Shown here piece by piece: positions 11,659 to 23,319 of a DNA stretch of 64,000 bases. The position numbers were made by a program, and so were the translations under genes. The notes beneath the pieces were generated by a model. The model saw nothing but the letters and a program-made list of their open reading frames with translations. It had not been told where the DNA came from and ran no database searches. This stretch comes from Pyrus communis (Eukaryota > Streptophyta > Magnoliopsida > Rosales > Rosaceae). Each line of letters starts with the position of its first letter. Position 1 is the stretch's first letter. The stretch is from assembly GCF_963583255.1 (NCBI RefSeq), contig NC_084805.1:6440827-6504826 (forward strand), written 5' to 3'.

Positions 11659-12247
11659 TATGGAGCCAAAAATAATCACAAGGCGACACATGGATTTTTG
11701 GGTAAAAGAGGACAAAAATACCCTTGAAGCATACTAGGATTCCTACACGTGAGCAGCGGGCAATCATCACTCAACCAAGTCAAAAGTGCCCAAAATAGGT
11801 AACAATTCAAAATCTATTTCATCCATCCTCATCCAATCTTGATTTGTGTTATATTGATTAGCTAATCAATTAGGTAAGTATTCTATTAATTAGCTAATTG
11901 ATTAGGTAATTATTCCATAACTCCCAATTTAACACAAATCAAGAACCTAGCCCACAAAGAGAGCTAGGTGGCCGGTCCTCTCTCACCCAAGGAGGCTGGC
12001 CACTTTCCTATTTAAACCCCATCATTCTCCTCAAAGTTGACTACGAATTATCTTGCAAAATTCTATAAAATTCTCCAAACACTTTTCCCTCAAAATGCTA
12101 ACTTTGGTATTGGAGGTTCTTTGGCCAAAGCCCACCCTCTTAAAATTCATCATGGGCGCGTGAGGCTTTTGACCTTGACCTAAGGTGTCATTTGTTTTGT
12201 AGATGCAATTTTGTCCAAGATCAAGGAGGAAGAAATTTGCATCCACA
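11659..12247 (+). repeat. Left LTR of the non-autonomous element
   Basis: 589 bp; TG has become TA at the start. Lacks a short segment present in the right LTR near 13351-13380. An internal near-repeat, 'attagctaattgattagg', occurs in both LTRs. Confidence 0.9.
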
Positions 12248-13168
12248 AATTGGTGCTTTCATTGAGAGTTAAGTCACACACTCATAGAAGACTCTTGCAT
12301 CCAAGAAATTTAGAAAATTCAAATATTCAAGAGATGGAACCACGGCGATCCACAAGGCTAAATGTGACAATAAATGGAGTGGCACCACCACCACCAGTTT
12401 CCACCACGGGTGGCGAGGTCCATGGTGTCACCACCACAGCCCAAGCCGTGCCATCTAAGCAACCCTAAACCATGCCATCCAAGGCCCACGTCACCAAAGC
12501 CATGTCACTTCAAGCCCAACACATTGCCAAGCCGAGCCCTAGCCTCGCACCCACATGGCCCAGCCTACTCCCACCGAGCAGCCCACTCTCGTGGCCCAAC
12601 CTGCTTCCACGGCCCAACTTGCTCCCGCTTAGTAGCCCAAACCGTGGCCCATGCTACGCACTTCCTTGACCCATGCCAAGCTAGCCCTGGCTTCAGTCAA
12701 GCCGAGCAGCATAAGCAGTGGCCCTTGCCACACCAATTTCTCAGCCCATGCCAAGTCGATTCCTGGCCCCTGCTAGCCAACGTGCCGCACCACCCCGATG
12801 GCTGCCCTATGGCAACAACTCCCAAGAAGAAGATAAGGAGAATTAAGTTTTTCTTACATCGGTGCGGCGCGAAGAAGACAAAGAAATCAATGGAAAACGG
12901 TTCTTTGCACAGGCAAGCAAAGAAGAATGCTAGGGGAGCGCGAACAAATATCCTCTAGCTTTCTCTTTTTCTTGTAGGGATAAATAATCACCTTCCGATG
13001 TTGATTTAATCCCTTACTTAAGGTAGGCTTAAATAGGCTTTGGAGGCGATTTATTTCCCTTTCCTAGAAGAATCTAATTCCAAGTCCAAGAGAGATTCTG
13101 CATCAAAGTTGGAGATCTCTACACTTGTTGCCATTTCCTGTGAGTAGCCCAGTAGGTGTGGGGGCATT

Positions 13169-13784
13169 TGTGGAGCCAAAAATAATTACAAGGTGACACG
13201 TGGAGTTTTGGGTAAAAGAGGACAAAAATACTCTTGAGGCATACTTAGATTCCTACGTGCTAGCAGCAGGCAATCATCACTCAACCAAATCAAAAATGCC
13301 CAAAATAGGTAACAATTCAAAATCTATTTCATCCATCCTCATCCAATCTTCTCCACAAGGTAACTCCCAAATCTTCCTTTTTTATTATATTGATTAACTA
13401 ATCAATTAGGTAATTATTCTATTAATTAGCTAATTGATTAGGTAATTATTCCATAACTCCCAATTTAACAAAAATCAAGAACCTAGCCCCACAAAGGGAG
13501 CTAGGTGGTTGGTCTTTTCTCACCCAAGGAGGCCGGCCACTCTCCTATTTAAACCCCATCATTCTCCTCAAAGTTGACTTCGAATTCTCTTATAAAATTC
13601 TATAAAATTCTCCAAACACTTTTCTTTCAAAATGCTAACTTTGGCATCGGAGGTTCTTCAGCCAAAGCACCCCCCCTCCCCAATCATCGTGGGCGCGTGA
13701 GGCTTTTGGCCTTGATCTAAGGTGTGATTTGTTTTGTAGGTGCAATTTTGTCCAAGATCAAGAAGGAAGAAATTTGCATCCACA
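13169..13784 (+). repeat. Right LTR of the non-autonomous element
   Basis: 616 bp, starts TGTGGAGCC and ends ATCCACA. It differs from the left LTR by scattered substitutions and about 27 bp of net insertion, so the element is not very recent. Confidence 0.9.
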
Positions 13785-14700
13785 GTGCATACATGGGAGT
13801 CTTGATCAAAAGGGATACTGGTTGTATGATCCGACTACACAAAAAATGCATGTCATAATAGATATGGTTTTCAGAGAATCCCGAAATGAATTACTCAGGG
13901 GAGTCTCCTCCACTATAAAGTGTCGACGATCACCGACAGCTTGACATAGTTTTCCAAGCACCTTTTATGGACCATCAAGCATCACCGGCTGGTCGGCTAC
14001 TGCAACTCCCTCAGACCCTTCTCAAATGTTAAACACGACGGTCGACCTGATGGTAGCGACTGGTTGCCCACTGTTCTCCCTCGAATCTTTCTCAGTCATC
14101 AGATATTACCAGTCAACTTGCTATTGACGACCAGTCACCTCTTACTATTTTACATTATTCTCCCGGTCAGGAGGAGAGTTAAAACAACAATTAAAATCAA
14201 TCATCAATTTAGTCACAAAATCTATGATCTCATGAAGAGGAAGACAATACTCAGGTACCTAATTTTATTGATGATTCTTCTAATTCAGTAGAAATTATAA
14301 CTTTTACGTATCAATTCCCACATCGAAGAAACCAAGGTGTTCCGAAAGTCCAAGATCCAAAAGCAGTAAAATACCTCATCGGAAGCCATGTTTCAGCACA
14401 CACATTATCTGAATCAAATGTGGCTTCTGTGAAGATGTTGTCTTCAGATGTGATCCCACGCAATATACAAGAAGCATTGGCAGATTCAAAGTGGATGGAT
14501 GCCATGAACGAAGAAACGTCAGCTCTCCAAAAGAATGCTTCTTGGAAATGGTTCCCTTTCCACCAGGAAAAAAAACAGCGGAATGCATATGGGTTTATAT
14601 AGTTAAGCTGAAGTTAGATGGATCGATTGAACTATACAAAGCAGGTTAGTGGCGAAAGGTTACACAAAGATACGAAGTTGACTGTCGGAGACGTTTGCTT
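13785..14700 (+). pseudogene. Copia integrase tail and RT start, decayed
   Basis: Just after the TSD the host Copia resumes with KGYWLYDPTTQKMHV (about 13808-13852), the region after the integrase. A linker follows, then the RT start IQEALADSKWMDAMNEE (about 14464-14514), KNASW, and LVAKGYTK with frameshifts. Cut at 14700 by the young Copia. Confidence 0.8.
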
Positions 14701-15141
14701 TGTTGGAAATTCAAATCAAAACAGGTTGCTATTGTTGAAAATCAATGTCAAAGTTAGGCATTGAAAGTTAGGCAATGTTAGGTATGGTTGAATAAAAATT
14801 ATTAGGTGCAATTAATGTGTTTTGTGTGGTAATAAATAATCTTAGTTTAATCATTTGGTTTGCTATAAATACCCAAGTTCTCAAGCATTGTAAATCATCC
14901 CATCCAAATCCCACTTCCAATTGTGAAGAAGCTTGTAAGCTTTCTTATTCCAATAGTTTGTAAACCTTTTTCATATATCAAAGTCCAAGTGTTTTGCCAA
15001 AGCTTGTTGCTTCCCTCCTTTCTCTATTTCTTTCTTTGTCCAATTTTATTTGAGAGTGCAAAGTGCAAGAGGTGTGATAGAGTTTGTAAACTTATCACCC
15101 ACATATTTTGGTATTGAGTTAGTAAACTGTAAATACCAACA
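14701..15141 (+). repeat. Left LTR of young Copia
   Basis: TGTTGG...CCAACA ends. A TATA box (CTATAAATA, about 14863-14871) would drive the genomic RNA. Confidence 0.95.
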
Positions 15142-15185
15142 ATTGGTATCAGAGCCAGAATACCATTCTGGCAGGTGCAGCAGTT

Positions 15186-16736
15186 ATGGCGTCCAACTTA
15201 GTGCAACTCCAAGTTCCCACATTGAAGAAAGAAAATTATGAAAGATGGTGCATCCAATTCAAAGCATTGTTTGGATCACATGAGCTATGGGAAGTTGTCA
15301 GTAGTGGGTATGTTGTACCCACTGCCGAGCAAGAAGCCGTATATACTGCGGATCAAAGGAACACTCTCAAGGACTTACGAAAGAAGGACCAAAAGGCGCT
15401 GTATCTTCTATACCAGGGTTTGGAAGATTCAACGTTCGAGAAGGTTGCAGAAGCAACAACGAGCAAGCAAGTATGGGATACACTCAGTACAATCTACAAA
15501 GGAGTAGATCGAGTCAAGAAAGTGAGGTTACAATCACTTCGAGCAGATTTTGAAACTGCTCATATGAATGAAGGGGAGAGCATCTCCGACTATCACTCAA
15601 GGCTCATTGTGATAGTAAATCAGATGAGGAGAAATGGCGAGAGACTCGATGAAGTACGAGTTGTGGAGAAGATACTCCGGTCACTCACATCTAAGTTTGA
15701 GCATGTGGTGACTGCCATTGAGGAATCCAAGGATTTGGAGGTGATGAGCACAGAAGAGCTACTAGGATCCCTCCTAGTTCACGAGCAACGCATTCAGAAG
15801 AATGCAAGCCCCACAACGCTAGAGCAAGCTTTGGAGTCAAAGTTGAATATTGACAAACCAAATAAAGGTCGTGGGCAGTGGAACTCACGTCGTGGGAGCT
15901 CATCCAACCGTAGCCGAGGACGAGCCCGAGGAAGAGGTCGAGGCTATGCACAAAATCAAGGTCAGTCTCAGGAGTGGACATCTACTCGAGGAAATGCGCA
16001 TATCCAGTGTCACAACTGTAAGCAATATGGACATTATGCCAATGAATGTTCACATAAAAATGGTGAGCATGTCAACATGGCAGAATCAAGTGGAAATATT
16101 GATGAAGAACTTACAGTCTTACTAGCACACCATGATTCCAGTAGCCAACAAGATGTTTGGTATTTGGACTCTGGTGCAAGCAATCACATGTGTGGAAAGA
16201 AGGAGTTTTTTGCCGAACTAAAAAAAGGGGCCTATGGATCTGTAAGTCTTGGTGACTCCTCAAAGTTGCCAGTTGAAGGCAAAGGGAAGATCAAGATCAT
16301 CCAGAAGGATGGAAGAGAAGAATACATCTCCGATACCTACTACATACCAGGTATGAAGAGCAACATTCTGAGCATTGGTCAACTGCTCCAGAAAGGGTAC
16401 ATTATACATATGGAGAACATGCTTCTCACTCTCAGGAATGCAAGGAGAAAGCTTATTGCACGTGTTCGAATGTCAAAGAACCGGATGTTTCCGTTGAATT
16501 TGAACACAAAGATTGGAAGCTGCAACATTGGTGTAATGGAAGATGAGTCATGGAAATGGCATCTTCGATTTGGCCATCTTAATTTCAATGGCCTAAAGTT
16601 GCTGTTAAATGGAGGAATGGTTTGTGGTCTACCCCAGATTGAAGCCACACGCCAAGTATGTGAAGGTTGTGTGCTTGGCAAGCAAGCACGACTATCGTTC
16701 CCTGTTGGTGATACATGGAGAGCAAAGGCACCACTG
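15186..16736 (+). CDS. Copia gag-protease-integrase N-terminal part (frame 1)
   Basis: Begins [21 protein letters not shown], 45 bp after the LTR, with no competing upstream start. The gag domain (UBN2 type) covers about residues 10-210, then an Arg/Gly-rich stretch, a CCHC zinc knuckle ([14 protein letters not shown], about 276-289), protease [13 protein letters not shown] (about 325-337) and the pre-integrase domain [13 protein letters not shown]. The frame gives nonsense after APL (about 16736) although translation stays open to 16868. The sequence needed for the rest of the integrase continues in another frame from 16715, so one small indel has broken a polyprotein that would otherwise run to 19204. 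Gag forms the virus-like particle and protease matures it. Confidence 0.93.
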
Positions 16737-19204
16737 CAGTGCACACAGATATATGTGGTCCATTGGATCCCATGTCTTATGGAGGTAATAGGTATTTTAT
16801 TACCTTCATTGATGATTTCAGTAGAAAGACTTGGGTCTATTTTCTCAAGGAGAAGTCAGCTGCCCTAAAAATTTTCAAGGAGTTCAAGGCACTCACAGAG
16901 GCAGAAAGTAACCACAAGCTTGTGGCTGTGAGATCAGATAGAGGTGGAGAGTACACCTCCAATGCTTTCCAAGCATACTGCAAGGAGCAAGGAATTAGGC
17001 ATCAACTTACTGCTGCCTATACCCCACAGCAAAATGGGATAGCCGAAAGAAAGAATCGAACCATCCTTGACATGACAAGGTCCATGCTTAAGGAGAAGAA
17101 TTTGCCAAAAGAGTTATGGGCAGAAGCTGTAGCTTGTTCGATTTATTTCTTGAATCGATGTCCAACAAAGAGTGTCAAGAGGATGACACCACAAGAGGCT
17201 TGGAGTGGATACAAGCCGAATGTTACACACCTAAGAATTTTTGGGTGTGTTGCATATGCTCAAGTTCCAGAAGCCAAGAGGAGGAAACTTGATGATAGAG
17301 GTGAGAAGTGTGTGTTTGTGGGCTATAGTGAAGAGTCCAAGGCATACAAGCTCTACAACCCACTAACTGGCAAACTAGTGGTTAGTAGAGATGTCATCTT
17401 CAGTGAGGAAGAGACATGGACGTGGAACAACAAAGAAGTCAGTAAAGAGAAGATCGTCTCCACTGATTTTGAAGAACCAGAAGTTGTACCACCGATTGAG
17501 CAACAGCCTGCTCAAACAATCACAACAACTCCAGTGCACAGAATTGCAAGGAGTGGTCCTACATCTAGTGAGGAAAGCAGCTCCTCAACTCCAGTGAGGT
17601 TAAGGAGTCTCACAGAGATTTATGGACAAGAAGAAGAAGAAGAAACCAACCTTTTCTGTTTGTATGCAGACCACGAGCCTTTCTCATTCAATGAAGCTGT
17701 GGAAGAAGATTGTTGGAAGAAAGCCATGGAAGAAGAGATCCATGCCATCGAGAAGAATGACACTTGGGAGCTGACAAAGCTCCCACCAAATCAGAAGGCT
17801 ATTGGTGTCAAGTGGGTTTACAAGATCAAACGCACTGCAGATGGGAGTGTGGATCGATACAAATCAAGGCTTGTAGCAAAGGGCTACAAACAGAAGTATG
17901 GAGTGGACTATGATGAAGTCTATGCTCCAGTTGCGAGACTTGACACGGTAAGATTGCTAATCTCTCTTGCCGCACATCATAAATGGAAAATTTATCAACT
18001 AGATGTCAAGTCAGCCTTCCTTAATGGAGTACTTGAGGAAGAAGTGTACGTGGAACAACCGGAAGGCTTCCAAGTACAAGGAGAAGAAGATAAGGTGTAT
18101 CGTTTGAAGAAGGCTTTGTACGGCCTCAAGCAAGCACCACGAGCTTGGAACTCAAGGATCGACAACTACCTTCACCAAAATGGATTTCAGAAATGTCCAT
18201 ACGAGCATTCAGTTTACATGAAGAATGGTGAAAAAGGGGAGTTCTTAATTATTTGTCTCTATGTAGATGATTTATTGTTTACAGGAAACAATGAGGCAAT
18301 GTTCCATGAGTTCAAGCAATCCATGTTCAGTGAATTTGAGATGACTGACAATGGATTAATGTCATACTTTCTTGGCATAGAAGTGAAGCAAGAAAGTGAT
18401 GGTATCTACATCTCTCAACAAAGGTACATGAGAGACATATTGAAGAAGTTCAATATGGACAAGTGCAACACTGTCAATACCCCAGTCGCAACTGGATTGA
18501 AGCTGTCCAAAGGAGGAGAGGGTGAGTTTGTAAACTCAACAGTGTACAAAAGCCTCGTTGGAAGCCTAAGGTACCTTACAATCACAAGACCTGATATAGT
18601 TTATGGCGTTGGACTCGTGAGTCGATACATGGAAACACCAAGGGAGTCTCATTGGCTGGCCACCAAGAGAATTTTGAGGTACATAAGAGGTACTCTAAAC
18701 TATGGTCTATTTTATAATTTTGGTGAAGATGCAAAATTATTTGGTTATTCAGATAGTGATTGGGGAGGTGACCAAGATGAAAGGAAAAGCACAACTGGCT
18801 ATGTGTTTTTTCTAGGATCAACAGCTTTCTCATGGACTTCAAAGAAGCAATCAATTGTTGCTTTGTCATCATGTGAAGCCGAGTATGTTGCTGTAGCCTC
18901 AACCGTGTATGAGGCAATTTGGTTAAGAAATCTGTTGAAGTCAGTGTGTCATCCACAAGTGGAATCGACTGTGATTCATGTAGATAACGTGTCTGCAATC
19001 AAACTTGCAAAGAATCCTGTTCAACATGGAAGGAGCAAGCACATTGATACCAGGTTCCATTTTCTAAGGGACCATGTGAAGCAAAAGACAATTGAACTTG
19101 TCTACTGTCACACCAAGGAACAAGTGGCAGACATCTTCACAAAGCCATTGCCAATTGAAACATTCCGGCTACTGCGTGAAATGCTAGGAATGAAGGCGTT
19201 TTGA
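16715..19204 (+). CDS. Copia integrase-RT-RNase H (frame 2)
   Basis: 829 codons continuing the polyprotein after the frameshift; the ATG at 16715 is probably not a natural start. Integrase catalytic residues are visible: [16 protein letters not shown] and the Glu in [28 protein letters not shown], and the active-site [10 protein letters not shown]. RNase [41 protein letters not shown], ending FTKPLP...GMKAF just before the purine tract. No in-frame stop, so only the upstream frameshift looks disabling. Confidence 0.93.
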   Translation: MESKGTTAVHTDICGPLDPMSYGGNRYFITFIDDFSRKTWVYFLKEKSAALKIFKEFKALTEAESNHKLVAVRSDRGGEYTSNAFQAYCKEQGIRHQLTAAYTPQQNGIAERKNRTILDMTRSMLKEKNLPKELWAEAVACSIYFLNRCPTKSVKRMTPQEAWSGYKPNVTHLRIFGCVAYAQVPEAKRRKLDDRGEKCVFVGYSEESKAYKLYNPLTGKLVVSRDVIFSEEETWTWNNKEVSKEKIVSTDFEEPEVVPPIEQQPAQTITTTPVHRIARSGPTSSEESSSSTPVRLRSLTEIYGQEEEEETNLFCLYADHEPFSFNEAVEEDCWKKAMEEEIHAIEKNDTWELTKLPPNQKAIGVKWVYKIKRTADGSVDRYKSRLVAKGYKQKYGVDYDEVYAPVARLDTVRLLISLAAHHKWKIYQLDVKSAFLNGVLEEEVYVEQPEGFQVQGEEDKVYRLKKALYGLKQAPRAWNSRIDNYLHQNGFQKCPYEHSVYMKNGEKGEFLIICLYVDDLLFTGNNEAMFHEFKQSMFSEFEMTDNGLMSYFLGIEVKQESDGIYISQQRYMRDILKKFNMDKCNTVNTPVATGLKLSKGGEGEFVNSTVYKSLVGSLRYLTITRPDIVYGVGLVSRYMETPRESHWLATKRILRYIRGTLNYGLFYNFGEDAKLFGYSDSDWGGDQDERKSTTGYVFFLGSTAFSWTSKKQSIVALSSCEAEYVAVASTVYEAIWLRNLLKSVCHPQVESTVIHVDNVSAIKLAKNPVQHGRSKHIDTRFHFLRDHVKQKTIELVYCHTKEQVADIFTKPLPIETFRLLREMLGMKAF

Positions 19205-19216
19205 TTTGAGGAGGTG

Positions 19217-19657
19217 TGTTGGAAATTCAAATCAAAACAGGTTGCTATTGTTGAAAATCAATGTCAAAGTTAGGCATTGAAAGTTAGGCAATGTTAGGTA
19301 TGGTTGAATAAAAATTATTAGGTGCAATTAATGTGTTTTGTGTGGTAATAAATAATCTTAGTTTAATCATTTGGTTTGCTATAAATACCCAAGTTCTCAA
19401 GCATTGTAAATCATCCCATCCAAATCCCACTTCCAATTGTGAAGAAGCTTGTAAGCTTTCTTATTCCAATAGTTTGTAAACCTTTTTCATATATCAAAGT
19501 CCAAGTGTTTTGCCAAAGCTTGTTGCTTCCCTCCTTTCTCTATTTCTTTCTTTGTCCAATTTTATTTGAGAGTGCAAAGTGCAAGAGGTGTGATAGAGTT
19601 TGTAAACTTATCACCCACATATTTTGGTATTGAGTTAGTAAACTGTAAATACCAACA
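19217..19657 (+). repeat. Right LTR of young Copia
   Basis: Same length and, by eye, the same sequence as 14701-15141. Confidence 0.95.
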
Positions 19658-20830
19658 TGCTTTGGTTGCCAAAATCAATACCATCAGAGTTCTTATCTCT
19701 TTCTGCAAATCTGGATTGGCCGCTACATCAATTTGATTTAAAAATGGATTCTTACATGGGCACTTAACATAAGAAGTCTTTATGGATCCTCCTCCAGGAT
19801 GTAATAGGGTTTCGAAGAACCAAGTATGCAAACTGAAGAATTATCACTATGACCTAAACCAGTATCTTAGAGCATGGTTTGGCAGTTCACCAAGTCTATG
19901 AAAGCACTTGGGTATAGACAGAAATTTCAAATCACACCCTTTTTTTAAAACGTAAAAAGGGTACACTGCTTTGATTGATTATATAAATGACATGTTGGTG
20001 ACAGAGGATGATCCGGAAGAAAGAGTTGAACTACAGGCATATTTATCTAAAGAATTTGGGATGAAGGATCGTGGTACTTTCATGTACTTCTTAGGGATGA
20101 AAGTGTACAGATTATCAAAAGGTCTTATCTAAGTGCAAGTATGTAGTAGAATTGTTGATAGAATCTGGAATGCTTGCTTGTAAACTTGCTGACACACTAA
20201 TAGAGATGAATCACAAGTTGTGTGAGCACATGAAGATCAAAGACCAACCAATAAGGTGCAATACTAACGCCTTGTTACGATGTTAATACATTTGGCTCAC
20301 TCCAGGGCAGATCTTGCGTATGGAGTGAGTGTGGTTAGTAAGTTCATGCATATGCTCCTAACATTGAACACTACAGTGCTATTAATCGCATTTTGAGGTA
20401 CCTGAAGGCTGCTCCGGGAAAGAGACATGTTTTTAAAGCATAATCACTTGGATATATATGAATATACATATGCAAATTAGGCAAACTCTTTTGATTTATA
20501 TGATATCGAATCAAAGTGTCACTCCTTATCTTAATTTTTTATATTTATTTTTTATTCATTTTTTCCAGTGAAGTAAATAAATAACAAAAAAGGAACCTTG
20601 GATTCTTACACAATACATTTTCTGACAGACGTTTAACTTCATTTTATTTCAAATTTGTTGGATGCAATCTCGTCACATGGCGAAGTAAGAAAAAAAAAAC
20701 ATTTGTGAGTTGTAGATTCACTATTTACTCTTAGATTTGAGCTTCAAATCATGAAAGCCTATGAAGTTGTATTGTGATAACAAAGCTGCAATTGACATTG
20801 CTCACAATCTATGCACAAATTTGAGGGGAG
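19658..20830 (+). pseudogene. Decayed Copia RT/RNase H, 3' part
   Basis: After the TSD the host RT resumes: VAKINTIRVLISF, then NGFLHGHL and MDPPPGC, later YINDMLVTEDDPEERVEL (catalytic YVDD changed) near 19980, MKDRGTFMYFLGMKV, and ILRYLKAAPG near 20390. RNase H survives as WRSKK and YCDNKAAIDIAHN (about 20775-20810), then jumps straight to the purine tract, so its end is deleted. Many stops. Confidence 0.8.
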
Positions 20831-20983
20831 TATTAACGTGAGCCTTGTCCATGTGGGCTTAGTTGCATTTTGTAATTAGGGTTTCCAACAATCTTGTAGT
20901 TCCCCATTATCTGCCTGTATATATATATATTAACCTCCATGCTGAGAAAAACACAATACAGAAAAATTTCAAATATTTTAGCA
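20831..20983 (+). repeat. Right LTR of the decayed Copia
   Basis: 153 bp, preceded by TTGAGGGGAG. Without the MITE, the left LTR has about the same length. Contains a (TA)n run near 20919-20932. Confidence 0.8.
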
Positions 20984-21270
20984 GAAAAAAAACAACATTC
21001 TTAACATTAAGCGTATCTTAGCATAAGCTTAACGATGCAACACTTCGGATTGAAACTTTTGGGTTCGAGTCAATTACGCTTTACTTGCAATTTATGCAGC
21101 TATTTGAAGCTTGTTGCTAGCTTGAAGAAACAGAAGGTAGCTAGATGGTACAAAACAATTTTCATTTGTGGGATCTCGTCCAGAGAGGATGAAGGCTACT
21201 TCCATTATCAATTCGTGGACCCAAAATTCATCTCTCCCCACCAGCCCTCCCCCCAATCTCTCTCATCTCA

Positions 21271-21273
<3 letters not shown>

Positions 21274-21345
<72 letters not shown>
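21274..21345. repeat. (CT)n-(TA)n compound microsatellite
   Basis: About 26 CT units followed by about 10 TA units, then TATG variants to 21380. The long frames across it are artefacts of the repeat. Confidence 0.95.
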
Positions 21346-21404
21346 TTATATGTATGTATGCATGCATACATATACATATACTATAATAAGGACTTATGAT
21401 AAAG

Positions 21405-21610
21405 CTGAAGGGAAATGGGACCTGGCTTTCTCTATCTCATTTCCTCCATCACTTTCTCTGTGGCATTGATGATGAACAGAAAACTACTCTTGGCCCCATA
21501 CTTTTTGTGTCTTCCAATTTTGCTCACTCAAGTCTCAAGTGCTTGCCATCTTTACATTGGTTTGACCAAACACTCCGAAAGTAAAGTGTATTCATAATCT
21601 TTAAAAACCT
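21405..21610. repeat. Diverged direct duplication, copy 1
   Basis: Matches 22325-22555 in order: 'gggacct..ctttctctatctc', 'acagaaaactactcttgg', 'tttacattggttt', and an 'aaaccttccttt' end. Unclassified. Confidence 0.6.
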
Positions 21611-22324
21611 TCCTTTGGGTAAGTACTTACAACCCATCATCAGGTCTCCACCACCTCGGAGGGTCCTATATGGTAAGGGAGGGAAGTCCCCCAATAGTAG
21701 ATTTATTTTAGATATGGGGGGTCCAATTCAGCAAAAAATATAAAATAAAAATATGGGATCTAATAATTCTCTGTCATATTAGTTCAATCAGGGGAAAGGG
21801 GGGCGTGCCAAGGTGGCCCTTCGATATTTTATTTTAAGAAATATGTCAAAAAAAAAAATTCACCCGCACAAATTTCTAATACTTTCCATTTTGTTCCTCA
21901 GGTAGGTCTATTGTACTCTGGAGTTGTATTGGTACCTTTTGATAGAACGATCTTTCTATAACATGATCCCATCCACACGTAACATCTTGTTGAGAGTATG
22001 AATCTCATATAATAAATAAAGAATGAACTTTATGTGCTTATAAGAGTTAGACTAAACGATGTCTAAAATATTAAATTTTTTGTTGACCTCCCTAATTTTA
22101 TTATAAGGATTTTTATCATAAATGGTCTTTGAGATTGATCAAACTCATCATTTTGATCCCTTATTTTCAAAATCAACCAATGTTGTTCCTAACATTCACT
22201 ACCCCACTTCAATTTGGTCATTCCGTCAAGATTTTGTCAACTATTCTGTTAGTTTGTATGTGAGACCCACAAATCCAATAGAATGATGACACATGGATTA
22301 CATAAAATAAGGGGTTTTATCGCA

Positions 22325-22555
22325 AATGGGACCTAGCCTTATCTATCTCCCATTTCTTCCTCAATTTTTTACATTTCTGGAACAGAAAACTAATCTTGGG
22401 CCTTAGTGTTTTTTTCGTTTTTAATTGGTGTCTTCTATCTTTTTGCTTGCTCAAATGCTTCCAGCTTTACATTAGATTGGTTTGGAAAAAAAAAAAACCC
22501 TAAGGTACTTAAGTATAGTGAATAATCTTCGAATCAAAACCTTCTTTCAAAGATT
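22325..22555. repeat. Diverged direct duplication, copy 2
   Basis: Partner of 21405-21610, about 910 bp further on. Between them lies a repeat (about 22090-22340) with the phrase 'atcataaatggtctttgag', seen in opposite orientation near 46890-46990, so part of the interval is a dispersed element. Confidence 0.6.
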
Positions 22556-23319
22556 GCACAATATCAAATTCACATGGGATATATAGATAGGACCAGTTTC
22601 GAAGGGAACCCCTAAGATAGCAACTTATGCAAGTGGGGTTTTACTTATTTCATTTATTTCTTTATTTTAATTGAATTTTTTAATTTTTAAGTAATGCTTC
22701 CAAGATAGCATATAGATGAAGGCATATGCTCTAGGAAGTGAGAGAGAGGGAGAATGACAATCTCTGATGAATGTGACAAAGTACATAACAATAGCTAGCT
22801 AGAACTAGAATTTATCCAACCTCCACCTATGATACTTTGAGCCAAAATATCACATAGGTGGTTGAAAATGCTAGAAATGGAAAACCCAACCATCTTCCGT
22901 GTAGAATGAGACAAAGTTATAAGTAACAATAAAATTTCCATATTGTTGCTATAACCATATAGTTGCTCATATGCATAGTCGTTATCTATGTGGTCCAATA
23001 AAACTTCCATGGTGAGCAACCTTCTATAAGACAAATGCATAAGAGTATTCTATCTGCACCATCTCAAATTAATCTTGTGTTTCATCTCTGCAAGACTACA
23101 ACAGATATAGTAAGCGAGACGTAGATATGATACTTGAATAGTTGAGATAAAAAAAATTGTAAAAAACTCAATGTACTATTTTATAAGTTAAGAAACAACA
23201 ACCGTTGGCCCCTTGCTATAGCTTTGGGTCGGCAGTAGCCACCTTCTCCTTCCTTTTAACATCTCTCTCTCCACCCTCTGTTGTCCTCCCTAGCCATCCA
23301 CCCCTTTTTTCTTCCCTCC
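22556..23319. other. No supported gene
   Basis: A minus-strand frame at 22795-23040 (81 codons) is the only noticeable reading; I recognise no family in it. The remainder is A/T-rich. Confidence 0.4.

Larger units (their letters stand above)
11659..13784 (+). mobile_element. Complete non-autonomous LTR retrotransposon (TRIM/LARD type) related to the Gypsy at 23320-28420
   Basis: LTRs 11659-12247 (589 bp) and 13169-13784 (616 bp) start TATGGAGCC / TGTGGAGCC and end CATCCACA. A 5-bp TSD, GTGCA, lies at 11654-11658 and 13785-13789. A primer site (AATTGGTGCTTTCATTGAG) follows the left LTR; a purine tract (GTAGGTGTGGGGGCATT) precedes the right one. The 921-bp interior holds a gag-like start (MEPRRSTRLN at 12334) that stops after about 45 codons, then Pro-rich sequence. 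No pol. The host Copia frame reads on across the TSD. Confidence 0.92.
14701..19657 (+). mobile_element. Young, nearly intact Copia retrotransposon
   Basis: 4957 bp with two 441-bp LTRs (14701-15141, 19217-19657) that look identical throughout. A perfect 5-bp TSD, TGCTT, lies at 14696-14700 and 19658-19662. Primer site TTGGTATCAGAGC follows the left LTR (tRNA-Met complement); purine tract TGAGGAGGTG precedes the right LTR. It carries gag, protease, integrase, RT and RNase H in Copia order. A single frameshift near 16737 separates the protein into two frames. Identical LTRs imply a recent insertion. Confidence 0.97.
8618..20983 (+). mobile_element. Decayed Copia retrotransposon hosting five insertions
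   Basis: The short left LTR (8618-8906, including a MITE) and right LTR (20831-20983, 153 bp) share start TGTTAACGTGAG / TATTAACGTGAG and end ATTTTAGCA. A primer site TGGTATCAAATC follows the left LTR; a purine tract TTGAGGGGAG precedes the right one. Pol remnants occur in order between insertions: protease, pre-integrase, integrase, reverse transcriptase (RT), RNase H. Inserts: MITE 8714-8846, Harbinger piece 9300-10064, hAT-like 11072-11545, non-autonomous LTR element 11659-13784, young Copia 14701-19657. No flanking TSD is clear, and gag is mostly lost. Confidence 0.85.

Noticed and set aside
14923..15117. 64-codon frame repeated exactly at 19439-19633
   Set aside because: It lies in the two LTRs of the young Copia; exact repetition reflects LTR identity.
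21035..21469. 144-codon plus-strand frame with Ser/Leu and Tyr/Ile repeats
   Set aside because: Open because of the CT/TA microsatellite; no recognisable domain on either side.
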